Shown here: positions 45,844 through 55,893 of the stretch, in pieces
How positions within the stretch are numbered: position 1 is the first letter of the stretch
Layout: each line of letters starts with the position of its first letter
Assembly: GCF_008369405.1 (NCBI RefSeq)
Contig: NZ_VSJJ01000003.1
Coordinates: 1-64,000 of the forward strand
Direction: 5' to 3'
Length of the DNA stretch: 64,000 nt
Source of the DNA: Streptococcus cristatus
GTDB lineage: Bacteria > Bacillota > Bacilli > Lactobacillales > Streptococcaceae
Notes under the pieces: model-generated
Told to the model about the DNA's origin: nothing
What the model saw: the letters and a program-made list of their open reading frames with translations, nothing else
Databases searched by the model: none
Position numbers and translations under genes: made by a program

Positions 45844-46422
45844 ATGTCGACGAGTTTCTTTTTCTTATTTGGCTGTATGATGCTAGCGTTTGCTGCCTTT
45901 ATGTATTTTATGTACAATGAGTTGATTTTTAGTGGTTATTTAGATGATAAAAAATGTACTGAAAAGACTGAAGGAAAAATCATAAGATACTCAAATGTTC
46001 TTTATAACGGTATTAGTCTCCCAGTTGTAGAATATACTGTTGCCGGGAATCAGTACAAGGTAGTAGGACCAAGATTTCTTTCTAGCGTATCAAAAACAGT
46101 GGCAACACCGCTTAACTCTGTTGTTTCTGAAGTAAAGTTGGAAGATTTCGATAATGGAGAAATTCCACAAGTATTAAGGTATCAGGTACGGCGAAATAGT
46201 TTCATTTCTGTAACAAAATCACCACTTATGGAGCGTTTCCCAATCGGTGGAAAGGTCACTGTTTACTATGATCCGAACAAACCGAAATGTTCTTACGTAG
46301 AAAGACCATTAAAACCAGGTCGCTTTTTATGGCTGAGGAAAATCTCAATCTATCTTCTTATCCTAATGGTGCTTGCTTCAGCCGTCTTCATCATGTTTAT
46401 TCTTCCAAATCTTATCAAATAG
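45844..46422 (+). CDS. DUF3592-like membrane protein
   Basis: This 192-residue protein has an N-terminal membrane segment (about residues 4-28) and a C-terminal one (about 165-190). They flank a soluble beta-rich domain with VEYTVAGNQYKV and the GGKVTVYYDPNKPKCSYVE segment near its end. This layout fits DUF3592-type proteins. The start is ATG behind TTTAGGAGTG. Base composition is slightly more AT-rich than the neighbours. Function is unknown. Repeat copy 4 follows 39 bp after the stop. Confidence 0.75.
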   Translation: MSTSFFFLFGCMMLAFAAFMYFMYNELIFSGYLDDKKCTEKTEGKIIRYSNVLYNGISLPVVEYTVAGNQYKVVGPRFLSSVSKTVATPLNSVVSEVKLEDFDNGEIPQVLRYQVRRNSFISVTKSPLMERFPIGGKVTVYYDPNKPKCSYVERPLKPGRFLWLRKISIYLLILMVLASAVFIMFILPNLIK

Positions 46423-46461
46423 AAGTTGCTTGCTTTGTTCTCAATCTCAGCTTTCCATCAT

Positions 46462-46639
46462 GAGAGTGGGACAGAAATCGGTAATTCCTTAGAATTCGAT
46501 TTCGTCGTCCCACCTCCGCACAGTTGAGTAGGGCTAAAAGCTGATGAAATCAGCCTAGTAGAGTCCACTCAACCACTTCGTCTTGCTCGACAATCCAAAG
46601 ACAATTGAGAGGCTAGGACTTTTGTCCCAGTCTCTTTTT
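46462..46639 (-). repeat. Three-hairpin dispersed repeat, copy 4 (reverse)
   Basis: This reverse copy begins with hairpin C (GAGAGTGGGACAG) and ends with hairpin A and TCTCTTTTT, a terminator for the DUF3592-like gene. A 2-bp deletion relative to the other copies shortens the loop side of hairpin B (AGGGCTAAAAGC rather than AGGGCTGTAAAAGC). The following 46640-46812 holds a -10-like TATAAT at 46766-46771 that probably drives the beta-glucosidase gene. Confidence 0.9.
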
Positions 46640-46791
46640 GATGAAGAAATCTTTGAAGACGATTTCTTTAAAAACCCAACCCTGAAAATTTATCGAATAA
46701 AACAAAATAGTAGAATAGTATCATTATTCCGCAGTATTCCACAAGTAAAGGTCTGGATATTGGGGTATAATATAAGTAAATGAAGTGGTAA

Positions 46792-48252
<1,461 letters not shown>

Positions 48253-48258
48253 GATCAA

Positions 48259-48440
48259 GGAGGCTGGGACAAAAGTCCTAGCCTCTCAATTGTCTTTGGA
48301 TTGTCGAGCAAGACGCAGTGGTTGAGTGGGCTCTATTACGCTAATTTCATCAGCTTTTACAGCCCTACTCAACTGTGCGGAGGTGGGACGTCGAAATCGA
48401 ATTCTAACGAATTACCGATTTCTGTCCCACTCTCTTTCTT
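48259..48440 (+). repeat. Three-hairpin dispersed repeat, copy 5 (forward)
   Basis: Hairpin A begins almost immediately after the GH1 stop (TAA at 48250-48252). Hairpins B and C follow, ending in GTCCCACTCTCTTTC. A few point changes (CTATTACGCTAA in hairpin B, GGGACGTCG in C) mostly lie in loops or bulges. It separates the GH1 gene from the two-component system promoter by only 19 bp. Confidence 0.9.
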
Positions 48441-48459
48441 TTGCATCGTTTATATTTGA

Positions 48460-48488
48460 TTGACTTGCTGGCTCATCCTTGCTACACT
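48460..48488 (+). promoter_or_regulatory. Promoter of the two-component system
   Basis: TTGACT (48460-48465), a 17-bp spacer, TACACT (48483-48488). Confidence 0.65.
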
Positions 48489-48516
48489 AGTTTTATCAAG
48501 CTATTGGAGAATGATG

Positions 48517-49197
48517 ATGGCCAAACTTTTACTAATTGAAGACAACAATGATATTCATGAGATTTTAAAAAATCTCTTTACGCAGGAGCATGTCGTATTT
48601 TCAGCTTATTCTGGGACCGAGGGACTGCGGATTTTTGCAGAAGAAGAGATTCATCTTGTTCTGCTGGATATTATGCTGCCGGGAAAAAATGGCGATGAGG
48701 TGCTGAGGGAAATTCGCAAGACCAGTCAGGTGCCGGTGGTCATGCTGACCGCTCTAGGCGAAAAGAGTCTCGTAAGCCAGTATCTGCTGGACGGCGCCAA
48801 TGACTATATTGTCAAGCCTTTTAATCTAGACGAAGTGGCAGCGCGTGTCACTGTCCAACTGCGAGGCAGTCAGCAGGCCCAGTCTAAGCCTGCTGGGGAG
48901 ACCTTGATCAAAAACATTCGCCTTCTGCCAGATACCTTTGAAATTGCTTCTGGGGACCAGTCCATGCGGCTGGGGAAAAAGGAATTTCAGATTTTCCAGA
49001 CCTTGCTGGCTCATCCTAAAAAGATTTTTACCAAGGAGGAGCTGTATGAGTTGGTCTGGGAGGAGACCTATCTGCCGGGCGATAATACGCTCAATGCCCA
49101 TCTCAGCAATCTTCGTAAGAAATTAGCCCAGCTGGATAGTTCGACAGACTATATCGAGACCATTTGGGGTCTGGGCGTGCGGCTCAAGGAGGATTAG
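48517..49197 (+). CDS. OmpR-family response regulator
   Basis: This 226-residue protein has a receiver domain with phosphoacceptor Asp51 in LLDIMLPG, the acidic pair in LIEDN and Lys in IVKPF. The C-terminal winged helix ends in ETIWGLGVRL. Three consecutive ATGs (48511, 48514, 48517) follow TTGGAGA; the third has the best spacing. The kinase gene begins 3 bp after the stop. The convergent ABC genes 0.9 kb downstream carry an 11-bp tandem repeat in their promoter and are the likely target. Confidence 0.9.
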   Translation: MAKLLLIEDNNDIHEILKNLFTQEHVVFSAYSGTEGLRIFAEEEIHLVLLDIMLPGKNGDEVLREIRKTSQVPVVMLTALGEKSLVSQYLLDGANDYIVKPFNLDEVAARVTVQLRGSQQAQSKPAGETLIKNIRLLPDTFEIASGDQSMRLGKKEFQIFQTLLAHPKKIFTKEELYELVWEETYLPGDNTLNAHLSNLRKKLAQLDSSTDYIETIWGLGVRLKED

Positions 49198-49199
49198 TT

Positions 49200-50075
49200 A
49201 TGTGGTTGATTTTAGCCTTCGTGCTCATACTCTTCTTGTCAATCTTGCTGGTTCGCTATCATCTGACGATTCGTAGTCTGACCAGCCAGATCCGTGACAA
49301 ACGTCGTACAGGAAGTCAGGTTCGCTTGACCTTGAGAGATCAATCTCCGAGTCTGGTGGCTCTGACTGACGAGGTGGAGCAGCTTTTTCAGGAAATTGAT
49401 AAGATGTCCTTTGTGACCCAGCAGGAAAAGAAAACCTTGGACATGGCCATCAGCAATATTGCCCACGATATCCGAACGCCGCTGACCATTGCTAGTGGCT
49501 ATACGCAACAGCTACTCAAAGACGCTGATAAAGACCATATGGATCAGCAACTGCAAAAGATTGCAGATAATCTAAGTATGGTATCCAGACGCTTGGAGGC
49601 TCTGATGGAATACCGTCGGTTGATGGAAGGAGCCATTCGACCGAAGTTGCAGCGAGTAGATCTATCCCAGCTGGTCACCCAGCAACTCTTTGCCTACTAT
49701 GATGCCTTTCAGCGCGCAGGGATTGATTTAGAGGTGGATTTGTCTGAAAATCTGCTTCTGGAAACGGACAGTGATATCTTTGATCGAATCGTCCAGAATA
49801 TGCTCAGCAATGTCCTCAAACATGGTCGAGAAACAGCCAGCATCAGTCTGAAAAATGAAGGACAAAAGGTTATTTTTCAGGTCAAAAATAAGGTTCAGAA
49901 GCCTATTTTGCATCTGGATAAACTAACTAATCGTTTTTATTCTGAAAATCTCTCCAGCAGTGAGGAATCGTCTGGGTTGGGCCTTTATATCACCCAGCAG
50001 CTGGTCGAAATCTTAGGTGGTGACTTGACCATTCAAGCAGAGGACGATTGGTTTGAATTGATTGTGACCTTATAA
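49200..50075 (+). CDS. Sensor histidine kinase (short)
   Basis: This 291-residue kinase has a single N-terminal membrane helix (about residues 2-20) and no sensor domain. The DHp helix has His89 in NIAHDIRTPLTI, and the catalytic domain has QNMLSNVLKH and SGLGLYITQQL. Such small kinases usually depend on a partner ABC transporter for sensing. The start is ATG 49200 behind AAGGAGG inside the end of the regulator gene. It shares a terminator with the convergent ABC permease. Confidence 0.88.
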   Translation: MWLILAFVLILFLSILLVRYHLTIRSLTSQIRDKRRTGSQVRLTLRDQSPSLVALTDEVEQLFQEIDKMSFVTQQEKKTLDMAISNIAHDIRTPLTIASGYTQQLLKDADKDHMDQQLQKIADNLSMVSRRLEALMEYRRLMEGAIRPKLQRVDLSQLVTQQLFAYYDAFQRAGIDLEVDLSENLLLETDSDIFDRIVQNMLSNVLKHGRETASISLKNEGQKVIFQVKNKVQKPILHLDKLTNRFYSENLSSSEESSGLGLYITQQLVEILGGDLTIQAEDDWFELIVTL

Positions 50076-50076
50076 A

Positions 50077-50114
50077 AAAGAATCAGCTAGTCAGAAGATT
50101 AGCTGATTCTTTGG
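50077..50114. terminator. Bidirectional terminator
   Basis: AAAGAATCAGCTA (50077-50089) and TAGCTGATTCTTT (50100-50112) are exact complements. It lies between the kinase (+) and the ABC permease (-) and can serve both. Confidence 0.85.
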
Positions 50115-50116
50115 TT

Positions 50117-50881
50117 TTAGAGATCTTTTTTCTTGAAAATGAGGAGGCTACTGCCTAGGAAGAAGACTGCTATGCCAATCGCGACTAAACTAGCTTGCAA
50201 AACTACAGCAGGATCCGCAGCCATCTCTATTCCAAATCGTAAGGTTAAATAGCGGAACAATTCTATATGAGGATAGAGTAAGACTGGAAAGACGAGCAGG
50301 GCGCTTCCGACAAAATAGGTAATAAAGACCGCAGCAATGGAATGGCTGATATAAAGGACGAAAGACACAATACTAATCCAAGCGATGGTTATCATGAGCT
50401 GGACGAGAATAGTTATGAAAAATTGGGCAAAGAAACCTGCCGGAGCTGTCCCAATTCCATTGATAGCGCTAGCGATGATGAAGGAGATGCCTAGCGAGAG
50501 GATGAATTGGAAGATGGCGACAACAAAGGAGACCAAAGTTTTAGATAGGAAGAACTCTGTCCGTGAAATACCGTGAGCGAGGCTGTTTTTATAAAGCTTA
50601 CGGGACAAGTCCACACCTAATAAGAGGCAGACGATAATGAGAGTGAAAAATATAATACTGTCAGAATGTCCAGAGAAATGGGCAAGGGCATTGATACCCG
50701 TCATTTTTACTGGTACTTGCTGAGCGACGTTTTGTCCATCCATCTCAATGGATGTTCCAAATCTGCTCGAAACTTTATAGATGGCACCGAGCAAGATATT
50801 GGCTAGTAAAACGAGCTCGGTAATCCAAAAGCCCTTGGAGTGGAAGAGACGGTAAAAGTCAGCGCGAATGGTTTGAATCAT
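50117..50881 (-). CDS. ABC-2 type permease
   Basis: This 254-residue membrane protein has six predicted segments and a large loop between the first two, typical of permeases of the LanE/LanG or bacitracin-exporter type. Its start overlaps the stop of the ATPase gene (ATGA). One ATPase and one permease are present, so the transporter is probably a homodimer of each. The substrate is unknown; antimicrobial peptide resistance is a reasonable guess from the linked two-component system. Confidence 0.82.
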   Translation of the reverse strand: MIQTIRADFYRLFHSKGFWITELVLLANILLGAIYKVSSRFGTSIEMDGQNVAQQVPVKMTGINALAHFSGHSDSIIFFTLIIVCLLLGVDLSRKLYKNSLAHGISRTEFFLSKTLVSFVVAIFQFILSLGISFIIASAINGIGTAPAGFFAQFFITILVQLMITIAWISIVSFVLYISHSIAAVFITYFVGSALLVFPVLLYPHIELFRYLTLRFGIEMAADPAVVLQASLVAIGIAVFFLGSSLLIFKKKDL

Positions 50882-51807
50882 GATAGACCTCCCTGGTTTT
50901 GATCAAGTAAATCTGTAAAGAAATTTTCGAGATTTTGCCGTGCATAGTAGATTTCTTGAATGACTAAGTCAGCTGTGGCTAGCTCTTTTACGATATTGTT
51001 GATGTTGTGCGAATGGGTAAAGACATGGATTTCATTTTGTGCATTGACCACCTTGATACGGTATCCTAATTGGTCTTGGAGCAGCTGGCTGGCTTCCTCC
51101 AAATGATCCGTTTTCAAGACGATATAATCTTCGCTTTGCTCTTCAAATTCAGCCTTGGAAATTTCCTTAATCATGCGCCCTTGGTCGATGATGCCAAAGC
51201 GCGTAGCGACTAGATAGAGCTCGGATAGGATATGACTGGAAATAACAAAAGTCATGCCCAGCTCTTCATTGAGCTTTTGGACAAGCTGGCGAAATTCCTT
51301 GATACCGACAGGATCTAGTCCGTTGATAGGCTCATCTAAAATCATCAGATCTGGCTTGGATAGTAGGGCGATAGCTATGCCTAAACGTTGCTTCATCCCG
51401 AGGGAGAAGTCGCGAAATTTCTTCTTGCCAGTGTCCGTCAGGTCTACATAGTTGAGCGTTTCTTGGATGGCCTTCTCGGCATTAGGTATCTGGCGGAGTT
51501 TGCAGTAGTAGCTGAGATTTTCGTAAGCGGTCAAGTGGTTGTGGGCAACGGGCGTTTCAATGACCGATCCGACCCGCTTGAGGGCTTGTGTCCATTCGGC
51601 CTGATTGCTAGAACCAAAGAGAGACACGGTTCCGTTGCTGGCATGCATCAGCTGGGTCATGATTTTAATCAGAGTGGTTTTACCAGCTCCGTTTTTACCG
51701 ATAAGACCGTAGATATCTCCTTTTTTGATGGTCAGGTTGACATCGCTCAGAGCCTGCTGCTGGCCGAACTTTTTGCTGACCCCTTGTAAAACTAAAATAT
51801 TTTCCAT
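50878..51807 (-). CDS. ABC transporter ATP-binding protein
   Basis: This 309-residue ATPase has Walker A GKNGAGKTT, signature FSLGMKQRLG, Walker B LMILDEPINGLDP and switch His in VISSHILSE. The C-terminal extension of about 90 residues is typical of lantibiotic-type exporters. The start is ATG 51807, 10 nt after AAGGAG; upstream in-frame codons overlap the promoter. It is transcribed together with the permease and converges on the two-component system. Confidence 0.9.
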   Translation of the reverse strand: MENILVLQGVSKKFGQQQALSDVNLTIKKGDIYGLIGKNGAGKTTLIKIMTQLMHASNGTVSLFGSSNQAEWTQALKRVGSVIETPVAHNHLTAYENLSYYCKLRQIPNAEKAIQETLNYVDLTDTGKKKFRDFSLGMKQRLGIAIALLSKPDLMILDEPINGLDPVGIKEFRQLVQKLNEELGMTFVISSHILSELYLVATRFGIIDQGRMIKEISKAEFEEQSEDYIVLKTDHLEEASQLLQDQLGYRIKVVNAQNEIHVFTHSHNINNIVKELATADLVIQEIYYARQNLENFFTDLLDQNQGGLS

Positions 51808-51859
51808 GGTTTTACTTCTCCTTTTTGATTTATTCTTGGAAATCCTTTCCTCACTATCC

Positions 51860-51915
51860 AGTATATCGGACACTTATTAAGTATTCATCAAGCATTTCTA
51901 AAATATTTCTAAAAT
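51860..51915 (-). promoter_or_regulatory. ABC promoter with perfect 11-bp tandem operator
   Basis: On the minus strand the -10 TATACT lies at 51865-51860, and the -35 region is poor. Immediately upstream, ATTTTAGAAAT is repeated twice head to tail without a gap (51915-51905 and 51904-51894). Unit length equals one helical turn, the pattern bound by OmpR-type response regulators. A weak -35 with an adjacent direct repeat suggests activation by the linked regulator. Confidence 0.6.
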
Positions 51916-51967
51916 CTTGAAATAGAAATTATAATTCTTGTTTAAGCGGACTGAGGGCTATAGCAAA

Positions 51968-52142
51968 GAGAGTGGGACAGAAATAGATAATTCGTTAGAA
52001 TTCGATTTCGTCGTCCCACCTCCGCACAGTTGAGTAGGGCTGTAAAAGCTGATGGAATCAGCCTAGTAGAGCCCACTCAAGCACTGCGTCTTGTTCGACA
52101 ATCCAAAGACAATTGAGAGGCTAGGACTTTTGTCCCAGCCTC
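51968..52142 (-). repeat. Three-hairpin dispersed repeat, copy 6 (reverse)
   Basis: Read on the minus strand this copy begins directly with the pabB-pabC stop: the TGA at 52143-52141 runs into GGCTGGGACAAAAG, the first arm of hairpin A. On the + strand it starts with the GAGAGTGGGACAG arm of hairpin C at 51968. It separates the ABC operon from pabBC and probably terminates pabBC. Confidence 0.9.
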
Positions 52143-53862
52143 AATTATCTATTTCCAATTCATAAAGGCCGCGTAGTGCGTTGCAGGCGTAGATTTTTTC
52201 TGCTGATTGTAAGTCGTCTAGGCTGAGGATTTTTTCTGTGGCCTGACCTGTTGCCAAGAGATGCTGGCGGTAGATGCCGTTCAAAAGGCCTAGCTCGACT
52301 GGTGGCGTGTAGAGGTGGCCGTCCAATTGGAGGACTAGGTTGCCGATGGAGCTTTCTAGTAGCTGTCCTTGGGCATTGTAGTAAATCTGCTCCTGCTGGC
52401 CTAGGTCTAAATGTGGCCGATAGCTGGTTTTGAAATAGGTGAAAGGCTGCTGTAAGTTGGCATTTTGTGGAACGAGAATAGCCTTGTAGAAAGTTTCTGG
52501 GAGTGCTTGCAGCTTTTCTAGCTGGCAGGTTACTTTTCCAGATTTGGCGATGGAGATCCGCAGGCGGTAGTCCGTACTTGGATCCAGTTCTGCTAGACTT
52601 TGGTTCAACTCTGCCTTCAGTTTTTCCTCATCAAATGGATAAGCAAAGTAACGAGCGGCTTCCCGTAGACGCTTCAGATGTTGGTCTTGGAAGATCAGGC
52701 TGCCTTTCTCAATCTTCCCTGTCGTAATTAGGTCAAATTGAGGATTTTTCCGATAAAGAACAGCCGATTTTTGCTGGGTTTCGATGTACTCGGATTCCCA
52801 TGTGCTATCCCAAGTGATGCCACCACCGACACCGTAAATCGCCTTGCCAGCTTCGAGCTGAATGGTGCGGATGGCAACATTGAAAATCCGCCTCTGGTCT
52901 GGCAGGCAGATACCAACAGTGCCGCAGTAGACACCGCGGGCGGCTTTTTCTGTTGCTTTGATGATCGCCATGGTCGAAATCTTTGGAGCGCCTGTGATAG
53001 AGCCGCACGGAAAGAGCGCATCAAAAATTTCTCCTAAGCCAATCTCAGATCGCAGCTGGCTCTTGATGGTGGAGGTCATTTGCCAGACAGTGGAATACTG
53101 CTCGACCTGACACAGCTGCTCGACTCGTTCACTGCCAATCTCTGAAATGCGGTTCATGTCGTTACGCAGCAAGTCAACGATCATCATATTTTCCGCTCGA
53201 TTTTTAGGATCCTGCCGCAGCCAGTCCGCCTGCTCCAAGTCCGCAGCGACTGTTAGGCCGCGATTGGTCGTGCCCTTCATCGGCCGCGTTGTCAGCTCAC
53301 CTCGGTGCTCCTCGAAAAAGAGCTCAGGACTGATGGACAAGACTGCCTGATTATCGTGCTCTACATAGGCATTGTAGGCGGCATTTTGCTCGACGACCAG
53401 ACGGTTGTAAATAGCCCAGCTGTCCTGTGGATTAAGCTCTGCGCCTAGCTGTACCGTGTAGTTGACCTGATAGGTATCGCCCTGACGGATATGGTGGTGA
53501 ATGGTTCCGATGGCCTTTTCATACTCTTGCTCAGTCGTCAGACTCTGCCATTGCGCCGGCATCTCCACCTCGTCGTAAGCTAAAGGAAATGGGGCTTCAT
53601 CAGCCCTGTCATGAATGGTAAAGTAAATCAGGTACTCGCCCAGCAAAGGGGCTTTGTGGACCTGTAACTTTTCCTCAAAAGCAGGAGCGGCTTCGTAGCT
53701 GACATATCCGACTGCATAAAAACCCTTTTTCTGCCAGTCCTCGACCTCTTGCAGAATCGCTCTGACTTCGGCCAACTCGCGCGTTTTGAGCTCTTTAATG
53801 GGCTGGCTGAAAATCAAGCGCCGACCCAGTTCTTTAAAATCAATAACTGTTTTCTTGTGCAT
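52141..53862 (-). CDS. pabBC: Fused aminodeoxychorismate synthase component I / lyase
   Basis: This 573-residue fusion makes p-aminobenzoate for folate. Residues 1 to about 375 are the chorismate-binding PabB part, with IRQGDTYQVNYT, TTRPMKGTTNRG, DLLRNDMNRI, FPCGSITGAPKI and YGVGGGITWDST. The remainder is a PabC-type aminotransferase class IV fold, with FKTSYRPH carrying the probable PLP lysine and the SSIGNLVLQLDGHLYTPP segment. The glutaminase PabA is not in the window. The start is ATG 53862, which lies only 6 bp from the -10 box and has no ribosome binding site, so the mRNA may be leaderless. It supplies substrate for FolP at 10.3 kb. Confidence 0.92.
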   Translation of the reverse strand: MHKKTVIDFKELGRRLIFSQPIKELKTRELAEVRAILQEVEDWQKKGFYAVGYVSYEAAPAFEEKLQVHKAPLLGEYLIYFTIHDRADEAPFPLAYDEVEMPAQWQSLTTEQEYEKAIGTIHHHIRQGDTYQVNYTVQLGAELNPQDSWAIYNRLVVEQNAAYNAYVEHDNQAVLSISPELFFEEHRGELTTRPMKGTTNRGLTVAADLEQADWLRQDPKNRAENMMIVDLLRNDMNRISEIGSERVEQLCQVEQYSTVWQMTSTIKSQLRSEIGLGEIFDALFPCGSITGAPKISTMAIIKATEKAARGVYCGTVGICLPDQRRIFNVAIRTIQLEAGKAIYGVGGGITWDSTWESEYIETQQKSAVLYRKNPQFDLITTGKIEKGSLIFQDQHLKRLREAARYFAYPFDEEKLKAELNQSLAELDPSTDYRLRISIAKSGKVTCQLEKLQALPETFYKAILVPQNANLQQPFTYFKTSYRPHLDLGQQEQIYYNAQGQLLESSIGNLVLQLDGHLYTPPVELGLLNGIYRQHLLATGQATEKILSLDDLQSAEKIYACNALRGLYELEIDN

Positions 53863-53868
53863 GAATTT

Positions 53869-53897
53869 ATTTTATCATAAGATAATTTGAATGAAAA
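53869..53897 (-). promoter_or_regulatory. Promoter of pabBC (probable leaderless mRNA)
   Basis: On the minus strand, TTTTCA (53897-53892), 17 bp, TAAAAT (53874-53869). The ATG is at 53862, at the expected transcription start. Confidence 0.55.
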
Positions 53898-53935
53898 CGG
53901 ATTTATCGGATGAGACAATGTTTATTTTATAATAG

Positions 53936-53965
53936 TTGACAGATTAGTAAGTGTGTCGGTATACT
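53936..53965 (+). promoter_or_regulatory. Promoter of a small membrane protein gene
   Basis: TTGACA (53936-53941), 18 bp, TATACT (53960-53965). Confidence 0.75.
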
Positions 53966-53993
53966 AATTTAAAAAAGAAAGAGTGAGATGCTT

Positions 53994-54335
53994 ATGAAAT
54001 CAAACAAACTGCTATGGATAAATGGAATTGTTGGCATTTTAGGGGGTCTGATAATCCTTTACGCTTCTTTAAATAGATGGCACTGGGAAATTATTTATTC
54101 GGTTCCTAAACTAATAGAAAACCCTGGCTGGGGCGATATGGTTATATTGACCAGCTGGCTGCTTTTGGGACTTTCTATAGTCGGAATGTATCACTACAGC
54201 AACGACCCAAGAGTCAATAAGACGAGTCATGAGCTTCTATTCTGCGCCTCTGTCATGGGATTTATTCCTTTTCTAGCTATATTTACAGGCCTTCTATCCA
54301 TAGGAGCTGGGGTCCTCTATCTTCAAGATTTTTAA
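53994..54335 (+). CDS. Small membrane protein, unknown
   Basis: This 113-residue protein has three or four hydrophobic segments (about residues 6-24, 45-62, 77-110) and no recognised motif. The start is ATG 53994, about 7 nt after GAGTGAG; the ATG at 53988 is too close to that site. It has a consensus promoter and stands alone before the PerM-type gene. The family is not recognised. Confidence 0.65.
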   Translation: MKSNKLLWINGIVGILGGLIILYASLNRWHWEIIYSVPKLIENPGWGDMVILTSWLLLGLSIVGMYHYSNDPRVNKTSHELLFCASVMGFIPFLAIFTGLLSIGAGVLYLQDF

Positions 54336-54443
54336 AAATTTAAGAGTGATAGCAAAGTTGACTGATCCATGTTTCCTCCTGCTCGAAAGGCCTTGAAATT
54401 TATGATAAAATAAGGAAATGACAAAATCTTAAAAGGAAGCCTT

Positions 54444-55538
54444 ATGAAAAAAATCAATGAATCTTATAAACTCATCGTCTTTGCGGCGCTTGCTCTGGCT
54501 TTGGTTCTCTACATTGGAAATATCTGGTCTGGCCTGCAGAGTCTGACGTCGGTTTTTTCACCCATTATCTTGGGTGGAGTCCTAGCCTTTATCTTTAACG
54601 TTCCGATGAAGAAGCTGGAAGACCTCCTAGACAAATGCCGAGTCCCACAAAAGTTGCAGCGCAGTTTGGCCTTGGTTCTGGAGGTGCTGATTTTAGCTCT
54701 CATCATGACGGGGATTGTTTCTATCGTCGTGCCGACTTTGACCACAGCTGTCAATCAGCTGAGCGCGACCATCGGAAAGGTAGCGCCTCAGTTAGCCAAG
54801 TGGCTGCAGCAGTCTGGCTTGCTTTCCTCTAGCCAGCTGCAAGATTTGACCAAGCAACTGCAAAACAGCGGCATTGTCAACAGGGCCATCTCTCTTCTAG
54901 GCAGTCTGACAGGCAATATCTCTGCTATTTTTGGCAATTTCTTTTCTGTCATCATGTCCATCTTTCTTATGTTTGCCTTCTTGAGCAGCAAGGAGCATTT
55001 GCAGACGATCACGATCCGTCTTTTGCAGGTTCTGCTTCCTGAGAAGGCTGTGAAACGCCTATCCTATGTGGGTTCTGTCATTGTTGAGACCTATGATAAG
55101 TTCCTGATGGGGCAGATGATCGAGGCCGTCATTGTCGGTGTTTTGGTCTTTATCGCCTATTCTCTGACAAGCCTGCCTTACGCGGCTTTGACAGGGGTTT
55201 TGGCTGGAGTGCTCTCTTTCATTCCCTACATTGGGCCTTTCTCTGCTTGTGCTCTGGGAGCTATCTTTATCTTCACCGATAGCCCTTGGAAAGCCCTTCT
55301 TTCTATCGCAGTCTTTCAGCTGGTGCAGCTGATTGAGGGCAATGTCATCTATCCGCGCGTAGTCGGCCAGTCCGTCGGTCTTCCAACCCTCTTTACCCTA
55401 GCCGCAGCCCTGATTGGGGGGAATCTCTTCGGCCTGGTTGGCATGATCTTCTTCACTCCTATATTCGCAGTTATCTACCGCTTGGTCAGAGAGTTTGTTG
55501 TGGAGAAGGAGGAGGCCGAAGGGGGAATAAGTAGGTAA
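54444..55538 (+). CDS. AI-2E/PerM-family transporter
   Basis: This 364-residue membrane protein of the PerM (AI-2E transporter) family has about seven membrane segments and the conserved C-terminal region ALTGVLAGVLSFIPYIGPF, then IEGNVIYPRVVGQSVGL. A soluble portion lies between residues 90 and 150. Members export various substrates and the AI-2 role is not general. The start is ATG behind AAAAGGAAG. It ends at the left border of an AT-rich patch. Confidence 0.85.
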   Translation: MKKINESYKLIVFAALALALVLYIGNIWSGLQSLTSVFSPIILGGVLAFIFNVPMKKLEDLLDKCRVPQKLQRSLALVLEVLILALIMTGIVSIVVPTLTTAVNQLSATIGKVAPQLAKWLQQSGLLSSSQLQDLTKQLQNSGIVNRAISLLGSLTGNISAIFGNFFSVIMSIFLMFAFLSSKEHLQTITIRLLQVLLPEKAVKRLSYVGSVIVETYDKFLMGQMIEAVIVGVLVFIAYSLTSLPYAALTGVLAGVLSFIPYIGPFSACALGAIFIFTDSPWKALLSIAVFQLVQLIEGNVIYPRVVGQSVGLPTLFTLAAALIGGNLFGLVGMIFFTPIFAVIYRLVREFVVEKEEAEGGISR

Positions 55539-55659
55539 AAAAATGCTAAAACTTATAAGCGAAAATAGTAAATTGACTTCAGATTACTTTTATCAGCTAT
55601 CAGCATAATTACTTTTAATAATAACTACACAACCACATGTTGCTTTATCAAGATAGTTT

Positions 55660-55770
55660 GATAATCCTGTACCTTATAAAATTATAGAACCTCCTATTTT
55701 GAAAGCAGTTGCTGATATTATTGATGACAGCTGGATTGAGAAGTTTAATACTCTGAATTTAAAAATATAA
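55660..55770 (+). pseudogene. Gene fragment in AT-rich patch
   Basis: A frame without a start codon reads DNPVPYKIIEPPILKAVADI and onward to a TAA at 55768-55770. It is closed upstream by a TAG. A second short piece (SNCLTALVNTDEWTGEGGV, ending TAA at about 55841) lies downstream. Both look like pieces of decayed genes. The whole 55539-55893 stretch is AT-rich and contains no intact gene. Confidence 0.3.
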
Positions 55771-55893
55771 AATTCAAGTATCTCTAATTGTTTAACAGCT
55801 CTTGTCAATACTGATGAATGGACAGGTGAAGGTGGGGTATAAGGAGTTGAAAATAACTTTTAGATAAAATTGCTATTAAGGAGGTGAATGATA

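Noticed and set aside
46583..46783. 66-codon open frame after repeat copy 4
   Set aside because: It begins inside hairpin A of the repeat and runs through the promoter region of the GH1 gene, with no ribosome binding site.
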